Shown one piece after another: positions 56,106-64,000 of a stretch of 64,000 bases of DNA. The notes under the pieces are model-generated. The model saw only the letters and a list, made by a program, of their open reading frames with translations. It did not search any database and was not told the DNA's origin. Position numbers and translations under genes: made by a program. Source of the stretch: Hippasteria phrygiana (lineage: Eukaryota; Echinodermata; Asteroidea; Valvatida; Goniasteridae); NCBI GenBank assembly GCA_037893225.1, contig JAZGUH010000534.1, positions 124,001-188,000 on the forward strand, read 5' to 3'. Numbering within the stretch: the first letter of the stretch is position 1; every line of letters begins with the position of its first letter.

Positions 56106-56815
56106 TATGGGCCAAAACCAAGATCCAGAATTGCACCGGCCTTGGTTCACCACTTGCCTCTGCTACTGTTATGGACCAGCCTGTCGAAATCACGGAGAAG
56201 TTTATGTATCTTGGTTGCGACATCAACTCCTTGGGCTATTCATCGCCTGACAATCTCCGACGAATAGGCCTCGCTTCATCAACCTTTGGCCAACTGGACC
56301 GGGTGTGGCGGAACAAACGCCTTAACCTCTCAATCAAGATGAGGATATACACGACTTGTGTCCTCCCTGTTCTCTAATACGGGTCGGAGACGTGGACGCT
56401 CCTAACTGAGGATGGGCGAAGGCTTCAAGCCTTCAATATGCGGTGCCAATGGCGTATCCTCGGTGTCCGGTGGTCCGACTTTGTCACCAATACCACTATC
56501 ATGGGGACCACTGGTCTTGAGGATATCCGTGGAACCATTTCAAGGATGCGTCATTCCCTCTTTGGCCACGTCCGACGGCTGCCAGAGGACACGCCAGCCC
56601 ACGCCGCCCTTAAGCTGAGCATCGACGTACGAGGGGGACTGCACCCTGACACTGCCTGGAGGAGACCCAGGGGCCGACCACGCAACACCTGGTGCGCCAG
56701 CTGGAAGTTGACAAAAAGACACAAGCACAACAGCTGTGGCAATCTGCATCCGATCGCTTAGTCTGGGCGGCTCTACGTTCCCCATGTGGATAAGGAGAAT
56801 GATGATGATAATATG
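56106..56815 (+). pseudogene. LINE ORF2 C-terminal part
   Basis: From WAKTKIQNCTGLGSP through FMYLGCDINSLGYSSPDNL, RRIGLASSTFGQLDRVW, YGSETWTLLTEDGRRLQAF, WRILGVRWSDFVTN and LFGHVRRLPEDTPAHAAL to WRRPRGRPRNTW, this is the C-terminal half of a LINE ORF2, ending in a GAT-rich tail. It lacks the RT. It begins at the point where the LINE at 24140-25860 stops. One TAA (56377) and a frame change break it. Confidence 0.8.
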
Positions 56816-56819
56816 ACAC

Positions 56820-57010
56820 GGGGTGACATCATCATGACCTCAGTTCAATTTTCCTCTATAACACATGATGGTCTTGGCACATACCGAGATTTTACCCTAT
56901 TGGATCTGTACATGTATTTCTGAAGATTTAGGCCTTGGAAAATTCAACCTTAATGTGACGTCATAAAGCACGTGATGACGTCAGTTCAATTTTTATCTAT
57001 CACACATCAT
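56820..57010. repeat. CRE-containing tandem pair
   Basis: Two related units: GACCTCAGTTCAATTTTCCT then ACACATGATGGTCTTGGCAC, and GACGTCAGTTCAATTTTTAT then CACACATCATGGTCTGGGCA, about 140 bp apart, separated by GTGACGTCATAAAGCACGTG. Confidence 0.6.
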
Positions 57011-57535
57011 GGTCTGGGCACATATCGAGAATTAACCCAACTATAGCGTATTTATATTAGTACATCTGCAGTATTATTATCATGTTCATATCTATATTTT
57101 TTTATTTAATCTTCTATCATGTAGTTAGTCATTTGTTATAAGTGGAACAGGCCTTTGGTCTCGCACAAGCCTTTGGCTTCTACCGAGGACCTGCCATGCT
57201 TTTCGGTTATAACACATAAATAAATGTGTAAGTTCTTGTTAATTCTACAATTCTACGATTCTCCCGAATGCGATCCGACCGAGATCGGACAGTGACACGA
57301 CAGTGAGCCGATGTTGCCGGAAGCGACCCGACAGAAAATCGTTAGTCACGTGGATGCAATCTGTACTCAATCGGCAATAACGGCAATGAAACATTTCTTC
57401 AAATCATTCCCGTTCATCACGACAGCGTCCCAATCCACAGGACACCATCCAGACAACACAGGACATTGTCACGATTTTGATCCGATACAGCAGAATCTGT
57501 CACGAAATAGTCACGATTGTAATACTGACAGCGAT
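57011..57535. other. no gene recognised
   Basis: Contains short CCTTTGGTCT/CTTTGGCTTC repeats near 57150 and an unassigned open frame at 57311-57577 that runs into the repeat below. It may be the inner part of the inverted-repeat element. Confidence 0.35.
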
Positions 57536-57905
57536 CAGCAAACAGCCGTTGGATATCGAGCCCCGAGGCGCGCGTAGTGCCGCTGGCCGATAATCGATCG
57601 GAAAACATCGTTCATGTTCAAAAATCCGCTCCATTACTTTGTACACAGCTGGTTTGTGCATGCACCGATTTGCACGAAAAATTCATTTTTTTTTTCGAGT
57701 TTAACTTGATCATATTCTCATTTTGAGGGGATCAAAAGCTGCATGAATGACTGCTCTATAGCTCAAGGTGAGTGTTTAGTTGATATATTCAGGGAACGGA
57801 AGATATCGGCAAGATCTTAAACGACCCTGACCTATGATATAAATTTCCTTCTAGCTCTAATGGCGAATCTCACATGAGCCAAGAGCTAGAATTTTCGAGC
57901 TATTA
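57536..57905 (-). mobile_element. partial copy of the intron-1 inverted-repeat element
   Basis: CAGCAAACAGCCGTTGGATA and CGAGCCCCGAGGCGCGCG match the interior of the NUP42 intron element at about 36303, and GCCGATAATCGATCGGAAAA onward matches its right arm to the terminus (GAGCTAGAATTTTCGAGC). Interior and arm are joined with the intervening DNA deleted. Confidence 0.75.
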
Positions 57906-58880
57906 GGGGCCTACGATCACAAGCTTTGCTTCTTATATAGTGGGTCCCTATTTCACTATTAGTCCATCAAAAAAATATCCTCCTAACCGTGAAGGTTGGT
58001 AAGTCTTCACCAATAATTCCTTCCAATATCCTCGGCATTATGAGGATTAAAAATATTCTCTTCACCGTGAGGGTTGGTCTAAAAAACCTTTCAAATAAAT
58101 AGGGTTACTCGCCCCTAATATTTTTTGGTCTATTGTTAAATGGTCATCTTATTTGCATGTCGTATTTGTACGTTTGTGTATCCATGATATTACACTAAAT
58201 TTATATCCTACATTGAACTTCAGAAACACACAAAGGGTGGAGGGGGGGGGGGGGGGGGGGTAAAACATTCTGGTCTAAGCCTGGTACCACTAACACGCAC
58301 GGCGCATAGAGTTATATAACGTTCATACTGGCGCTCTGCATGTCGGCCTGCATGTAATATAATTCAAAGTTTCATTTTAAGAAATAAATTATTTATTACA
58401 AGTAAGTTTATTTTTTTAGATAATAAAAAAAAGGGTTTCGTAAAATATTATTATTATTAAATTTTCTAGCATGGTTTGGCAATTATTTTTGCAAACTTTG
58501 ATGATTAAATTAAACAGTATGATAAAGGCTAACATTTAGTCGGCTGTTTTGGTCTAGTATCACACCCTCTCAGTATAATAGAGATCTATATATTATGTGT
58601 GCATGCATAGGCATACTAACGATAGCATGTGATTGTGACTTCGTTGCGTGTAATATTGATTCTTGACGTTTGAGAAGCGATTACTCCCTTTCGTGTCTTG
58701 TATCGTTGCAAAAGTGTAACAGTTATGAGTAGGATCTGGAGAAGAATTTATTTTCTATACGGTGCTCAAAATGAGTAAGTTGTGGCTCTGTGTGTTTATC
58801 GATTCATAATAACGACGTGCATGCCCTGCACAAAATAATACGGAAAGGCGCCCTCTGTTGATCAGATTCTTACAGATCAC
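57906..58880. other. no gene recognised
   Basis: Holds an inexact direct repeat (CTCCTAACCGTGAAGGTTGG and CTCTTCACCGTGAGGGTTGG, about 80 bp apart) and a G run at 58242-58260. No coding feature. Confidence 0.45.
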
Positions 58881-58888
58881 AAGCACTC

Positions 58889-59983
58889 AGCGTGGCCACT
58901 CATGAAATTTGAAATTTCCAAGATTCAGCCAGTATTCCCAAGAATTCCCAAGGCAATGGAAAACACTGTACAAATGCATTTAACAGACACGTATGCTGCA
59001 TCCGTATTGAACATGCAGTTCCTGGCAATGTGGGGGGGTATGACTGCTTGCATACGTAATGAGGGCCCCGCAATATATAAATTACGATGTAAACAATGGA
59101 TTATGAAGTTTGAAAAATAAGCCATTTTGAATTCATGGACGTCCATGATAACATACTGACTAAAAATAGATCATATTTTTAAAACCCAAAGATTAAGAAT
59201 GAAATTTGGAATGAACTCAGTCACAGCATCTGTAAAATGATGGGAACATGTTGCTAGGAAGCGTAAAATTATGAATATCGTGGGATAATGCTCTTTTTGG
59301 AATTAAAATTTCTCTGCTCCCAGAGTTTTACCAAACTGAAGAGATATCGCAGACAACAGACGAAAATCTGAACTATACTTATTCAGTGTTTGTGTTTTAC
59401 TCAAATGTTTTCCCTTTCTTCTCTTTAGTATTTTAAATCTCTAAGTCTAAGACTAAACGTTTGCTCCGTTCATGATGACTGACCACCAGAGCTAGTCTGC
59501 AAGAGCACGCCATGAAAATGACCAGGTTATGTAACAGCACGCCCTGCTTACAGTTACAACCACGGCTCTATCTGACACGGGGTACATGGTGCTGACATGG
59601 ATCTCAGATATTTTTACCTAATATTCATAACAAACTGGCTGAGAAACGAAAAATTCGAGTAACAAAGCAGTCTCACAGCCAGTTCCATGAAGTACTCCAG
59701 AACCGGAAACTGATATTCTTCAAGGCCAAACAACTCCAAATTTTAATTATAAGTAATTTAAAAAAATGTCCAAATGCAACATTTCTACATTGGAATACAT
59801 TGCTGCTGTAGCTAATTAGTATGGAAATTTATTTAAATTTAGTGCATGTGTAGAAACTTAGTAGCCCATTGGAACGTACATGTATGTGCAGAGTACCGGA
59901 AAAAAGCACTTTACGCATGTGCAATCCATATTTTTCCCACCAAAATTCCCAAGATCTTGGGAAAAATCCCAAGGAGTGGCCAC
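58889..59983. mobile_element. candidate DNA element with short terminal inverted repeats
   Basis: GTGGCCACTCATGAAATTTG at the left and AATCCCAAGGAGTGGCCAC at the right share an inverted GTGGCCACTC terminus and inner AAATTCCCAAG/CTTGGGAA blocks. No certain target duplication was found. Two open frames inside (58902-59120 and 59846-60082) show no known domain. Confidence 0.4.
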
Positions 59984-60584
59984 AGTGATCACAGTACACG
60001 TCAATCACAAGTCAGCAGTCACAAGCTACATGGGATGAACAATGACAAAGGAATGCTTTTGTTATATGGTGTGTTTGAATAGCTTCTTACAATGTACACG
60101 ACTTGAGACCACACTTGTGAATAAACCTTTTCGACATTCTCAAAGCATTGTGGTTATGGAGGCCAAATAAACCATGTAATTTATACACAAACCTATTGCA
60201 CTGTGATTGAACCAGTCCAAATATTAATTGATTTTATTCTAAATAACTGTCATGAATTAAGAGATACTCTTTTCACATATCTTTACAGGGAACATAAGGA
60301 AATTAATAACCAGAAAAATCTATTTTTAATGGCAATAAAAATAAGGAAATAATCGGGGAAATCCCTCTCAGGGTATCGGCTCTGGAATCAGAACAGCCAA
60401 TAATGTCATATTATTAGCCAATCAGAAGAGGATTTTACAACCATGCCAACCAACATGTGACCAATGCGTCCAATCACGTCCGTTCTAATGTGCTTGCTCT
60501 TCTAATGCCAGTAATGGCTGATACTGTTCCCATGACGCTTTGAGAATGTCAGAAAAGTTTATTGACTTGTGATGACTCTATTAA

Positions 60585-60786
60585 CCCCTTGAGTACGGTA
60601 TTTTATGGGAGACGTCGGGGTGCCGCGGCGGCTCTGGCAGCCAAGCGAACCGCTACAATGTGTTTGTGCAGTCAAGTGTAACATACACAATAATCCAACA
60701 ATGGATTGAAACTGCACAAACAGCGGCCAATGGCGTCATCCGGCCTGGTGGCACTTTTTTTGTGCGCCATATGGCGCCACAAGGGG
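60585..60786. mobile_element. piggyBac-type MITE, copy 2
   Basis: TTAA flanks both ends (60581-60584 and 60787-60790); termini are CCCCTTGAGTACGG and CACAAGGGG. TTAA duplication is typical of piggyBac-type elements. It matches copy 1 at 41156 closely. Confidence 0.85.
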
Positions 60787-60790
60787 TTAA

Positions 60791-61463
60791 CAACTCTGCC
60801 TATTATTGTGTACACAGTCAACCCTCCTACTCTTGAGGCAATTTATAAGAAAGTTTATTCATCATACAAAACCATACAGTGAGTCACTAAGTGTACAGCA
60901 GGTATACCATACAAAACCTGACAGCTGTCTGGTTTTGTATGGTCAAAAGACTTGCCTGTACTGAACTATGTGAGGTGATGAATGGTAAATCAACTTGACC
61001 TCTGTATGGCACTGTAAGGTTTTGTATTGTTGTACAGGCTGTGTCTGCTGGCAGGTGCAAGGTTTTGCATGGAGAACCAATTCCATTGTGTACTGGGGAA
61101 CATTGATGAATAGGCCTATACCATTTTAGAATTAGGGTGGTTTCTCTTTATACATTATATATAACTCACCATAGCCCTAAAGTAGTCTGTTGATAAGCCA
61201 CAATGAAGTATATTCACCACACAAAACCATTTAGCATACATTGTACACCACAGTGAAGCATATTTACCATACAAAACCATTTGGCATACACTGTGCACCA
61301 CAGCGAAGCATGTTTACCATACAAAACCATTTGTATGGTTTTGCCATGTCAATAAGCTTGCTATAGCATTACACTGTATGGTTTTGCCATGTGTGTGTTA
61401 AATGCTGTGGTAAAATTTGGATATGAAAATTTTGTAAGGTTTTGTATGGTGAAATTTAATCAG
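60791..61463. repeat. MRPS31 upstream/intronic DNA with ACAAAACCAT repeats
   Basis: Many copies of CATACAAAACCAT and its inverse ATGGTTTTG occur; at 61195-61335 they form a loose tandem of about 60 bp, three units. No coding sequence seen. Confidence 0.6.
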
Positions 61464-61784
61464 GATTCCTCTCTCCCTTAAAAGGTGCGTGATCCGGAAG
61501 AGATTGACAATTTCAAGACTTCTGAGTGCATCGGCCTGCAGATATGACTCCTCCAAAGAGAAAGAAGAGGAAGTCGACTCCCAAACACAGAGGCACTCGC
61601 AAGATAAAGCAGCATCTGCAGCCAAAGATCTCCTGAGTACCCTGACAGGGTTAAAGGTCGAGAAGAGCTTGGGTTCAAAGGTCAAGAGTTCATCAAGAGT
61701 GAGGTCAGCGGCAGCCGACTTTCGGGACATCCTTGTTAAGAAGAAGGCTGTGGACGGTGATGCTTTGAGCGCTACCACTAAAAG
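61464..61784 (+). CDS. MRPS31: MRPS31 exon (N-terminal part)
   Basis: After acceptor TTTAATCAG the exon reads LTISRLLSASACRYDSSK (basic, Ser-rich, fitting a mitochondrial targeting end), an acidic KEKEEEVD linker, then KDLLSTLTGLKVEKSL and RSAAADFRDILVKKK. The DLL-x-x-x-x-G-Φ-K-V-E block is the hallmark of mitochondrial small-subunit protein mS31 (MRPS31), part of the mitoribosome small-subunit head. The exon ends at a donor (AAAAG then GTGAAG) in phase 2. There is no in-frame ATG near its start, so a first exon should lie upstream. Confidence 0.85.
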
Positions 61785-61812
61785 GTGAAGACGGAGCACA
61801 TTGGATGAAGGT

Positions 61813-62429
61813 TAGCCCTAGAAGGACGCCATGATATGGCGTCCTAGTGCCCAAGTATGCAAAACAGTCCTATGCTAGAAACCGAAGATCAAAAATCACA
61901 CTTTACCTGCATAAATATTCTTGGCATCATCTTCGTCAAACAGTTCAACAGCCCATCTCCCCGTACGGATAGAAATATTCCCCCCAAGAATGTCACTCAA
62001 GAACAGGAGATATTTGCGGCGCAAAATCGTCTCCACGCGATGCTGACTTCACAAACACGAGGAGTAATACCCACATTTGGAACGTTCATCAACAGAGGGC
62101 GCAATTTACAGTCGCCGCGTGCGCTGCCGAAATTGCGCCCTTTGTTGTTGATGAACATTCAGGACGTGCGGACAAGGTATTACTCCTCGTGTTTGTTAAG
62201 TCAGCATCACGTGGAGACGATTTTGCGCCGCAAATATCTCCCGTTCTTGACATTCTTGGAGGAATATTTCTATCCGTACGGGGAGATGGGCTGTTGAACT
62301 GTTTGACGAAGATGATGTTAAGAATATTTATGCAGGTAAAGTGTGATTTTTGATCTTCGGTTTCTAGCATAGGACTGTTTTGCATACTTGGGCGCTAGGA
62401 CGCCATATCATGACGTCCTTCTAGGGCTA
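61813..62429. mobile_element. 617-bp palindromic MITE with 9-bp target duplication
   Basis: The element is almost entirely two inverted arms of about 305 bp, starting TAGCCCTAGAAGGACG and ending with its complement, meeting near 62120. It is flanked by GATGAAGGT on both sides (61804-61812 and 62430-62438). A 9-bp duplication and long inverted repeats fit a Mutator-type element. The two long open frames here (one per strand, sharing the same first residues) are mirror images caused by the palindrome, not genes. Confidence 0.9.
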
Positions 62430-62829
62430 GATGAAGGTGTACGAGCAGTACTTCCAGAACTGTAGCGTTTTCACAAACCTCACAGAGAGACACATAGAAA
62501 CTGCTGTGGAAGATTTTACCCATTTATTTTATGATCCATAACTCTCTTGTCACAGAATTTTATGCCACAACATTTCATATGCCTTTAATCTTGATAATGG
62601 CTATGTACACGTAGGTTAGGTTCAATTTCTTGAAATCTGGAAAAGGTTAAATTTTATGAAAATTTCGCTCAATACCAAGACCGCAGCCATCGCCACTCGG
62701 CAGTCTTGCATCAATTTTGTCGACTGAGGGCGCCTTAACCCTCTTGACCAACCACAGCGCGGCTTTCATATCAACGCGTGAGGCAAAGAAAAGAAATCCT
62801 CATTGTTTTCGCAGGAAACAGTCTTTTAA

Positions 62830-63110
62830 ATATTTGCTTCAACTGCTAGAGTTTGGCGTACAAACCTGAAGCAAATATTCCCGTCCGTAAAACCCTTGAT
62901 ACGTTTATACAATAATTACTACAAAAACACAGGCTGGAGTTTGGTTTCTTGTTATCGGAATGTTATGCGTGCCCATAATATGCGTACCGCAGGCATGCTC
63001 TGCGTGTAACTTTTTACCGGCACAGCATGCAGTTGTAGCCGATGCGTGAATAACGTGATCGACGAAGATCAGATTTTCAGTCAAACCTAGTTTTGAATCA
63101 TCGAATACCA
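62830..63110. mobile_element. hAT-type MITE relic
   Basis: Blocks such as AAACACAGGCTGGAGTT, GTAACTTTTTACCGGCACAG-like and CAGTCAAACCTAGTTTTGAA match the inner/right part of the MITE at 4911-5408, in the same orientation. Its ends are missing; the LINE tail begins where it stops. Confidence 0.55.
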
Positions 63111-63112
63111 AA

Positions 63113-63475
63113 TATCATTGCTGTACCAACATCATATGGTGATAGAGCATTCTCAGCAGCTGCTCCTAAAGTTTGGAATGAGCTTCCACTGTTTATCAGA
63201 TGTGCTGAGTCTTTAGATGATTTTAAGAAATTGCTGAAGACCCATCTTTTTACTTGTAATTAAACATTAGTCTGCATGTTATTCTTGTTTTAGTATTTTG
63301 CAATTTTAACTTTTTAACTTGTTTGTTTAAATGCAAATATTGTGTGATTGTGGTGTTTCATGTAAAATTTAAGCTGGTTATATCGTTTTTCATTTTACTG
63401 TTAAGCGCTTTGAGGAATTTTTGATTCGTAGTGCGCTATATAAATGTGGTATTATTATTATTATTATTACCACTG
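63113..63475 (+). mobile_element. CR1/L2-type LINE 3' end
   Basis: The frame encodes SYGDRAFSAAAPKVWNELP and SLDDFKKLLKTHLF then stops (about 63261), the standard ORF2 C-terminus of CR1/L2-like LINEs. The 3' UTR ends TAAGCGCTTTGAGG, GCGCTATATAAATGTGG and (TAT)n. The two SINEs at 23468 and 27211 end in a very similar way. Confidence 0.75.
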
Positions 63476-63634
63476 GAGTCCAACTGGTTACTGTACCAGT
63501 GGTTCACCTGGCGTACCTTCGGTGTTGTATTGGTGTTTTACTGGTGAACCATTGGTGAACAACTGGTGTACAACTGGTGTACTTTCACACTAACAACATG
63601 ATTGTTTTCTTGCTTTTCTCCTGAAATCTCGCAG

Positions 63635-63790
63635 ACCTGAGGATGTGCAGAAGATGGTGGTGGAGGCGGTCAGAGCAGTTGCCGAGATCTTCCCCGAGAA
63701 GGAAGTGGTTGAGTCGGACCTGTTGAGGCAGTTACGGAAACACGATGAGGCCACGGCCGCGGGGCAGCAGGGCGACTTGGAAGCTGTCAG
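63635..63790 (+). CDS. MRPS31: MRPS31 exon (second in window)
   Basis: Acceptor TCTCGCAG, then a base completing the Arg codon, PEDVQKMVVEAVRAVAEIF, PEKEVVESDLLRQLRKHDEA and AAGQQGDLEAV. This matches the mS31 segment with a helical VAxAVA block followed by a SDLLxQLxxHEE-like block. The likely donor is GTATAT at 63791 in phase 2; read-through would give YILELFGEEFVG and a stop at 63846. The rest of the gene, including its conserved C-terminal half, lies beyond the window. Confidence 0.85.
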
Positions 63791-64000
63791 GTATATACTG
63801 GAGCTTTTTGGAGAGGAATTTGTTGGTAATAATTTTATAGATTCGTAAAAAGTTTCGAAAGTTTAAAGTTTTAAAATGGCACTGCCGCAGTTATTTCACG
63901 ACTGTTTTTTTGCATTTTTATTGTTGTACTCAAACAGTCGTCGTAAAAGTGGCATTCAGCCTTGTCCGCGATGTATGAAACAATTAGAACATTGCACACC

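Larger units (their letters stand above)
61785..63634 (+). other. MRPS31: MRPS31 intron
   Basis: Bounded by GT at 61785 and AG at 63633-63634. It holds a palindromic MITE (61813-62429), an hAT-type relic (62830-63110) and a LINE 3' end (63113-63475). Phases on both sides agree (two plus one bases of an Arg codon). Confidence 0.8.

Noticed and set aside
61857..62385. Two opposite-strand genes beginning with the same residues
   Set aside because: They are the two arms of one palindromic MITE read in opposite directions.
62440..62540. Small frame MKVYEQYFQNCSVF after the MITE
   Set aside because: About 33 residues, no domain, inside the MRPS31 intron; probably chance.

Overview
The window looks like a piece of an invertebrate animal genome, most likely a marine deuterostome (echinoderm, hemichordate or amphioxus-like). 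The reasons are split genes with GT-AG introns, SRCR and LRR receptor exons, a CCCH/FG nucleoporin gene (NUP42), a mitochondrial ribosomal protein gene (MRPS31), and a dense mix of LINEs, tRNA-derived SINEs, hAT/piggyBac/mariner relics, a Penelope-like retroelement and a Polinton-type virus-like element. The species cannot be named from the sequence alone. No bacterial-type operons, rRNA or CRISPR arrays are present.

Layout. 1-6.5 kb: a LINE tail, a TA-flanked MITE, then four phase-compatible exons of an SRCR receptor gene (1657-6523). A mariner relic and an hAT MITE sit in its long intron and an insertion breaks exon 3. 7.6-19.2 kb: one 11.6-kb foldback element with a visible 7-bp target duplication (ATGCACT). 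Its arms carry 12-bp repeats outside and about 45 copies in total of a ~195-bp monomer inside, arranged head-to-head around a 1.8-kb centre with two candidate coding exons. 19.2-35 kb: retroelement-rich DNA with SINEs, LINE fragments, a Polinton polymerase N-terminal fragment, a Penelope-like RT with three 388-bp pLTR-like units each holding a hammerhead-ribozyme-like motif, a broken THAP domain, and three identical 313-bp repeats each with a tRNA-like sequence.

35.3-40.6 kb: NUP42 on the plus strand (three exons whose phases fit), with a large inverted repeat just upstream and a THAP-exon-bearing inverted-repeat element in intron 1. 41.5-42.5 kb: the last two coding exons of an SDR16C-like dehydrogenase on the minus strand. 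43-49.5 kb: mostly non-coding, with a 23-bp minisatellite, an LRR receptor first exon (frameshifted at a T run) and LINE RT. 49.8-55.5 kb: a decayed Polinton-type element in the order protein-primed PolB, capsid-like protein, packaging ATPase, with no integrase seen. 55.9-61 kb: minisatellite, LINE C-terminal part and several inverted-repeat elements. 61.46-63.8 kb: two MRPS31 exons whose intron contains a 617-bp palindromic MITE with a 9-bp target duplication.

The host genes do not form a pathway: NUP42 acts at the nuclear pore, MRPS31 in the mitoribosome, SDR16C in retinoid/steroid metabolism, and SRCR/LRR proteins at the cell surface or outside the cell. What ties the window together is very heavy transposon load, including elements inserted in introns of most of the host genes.
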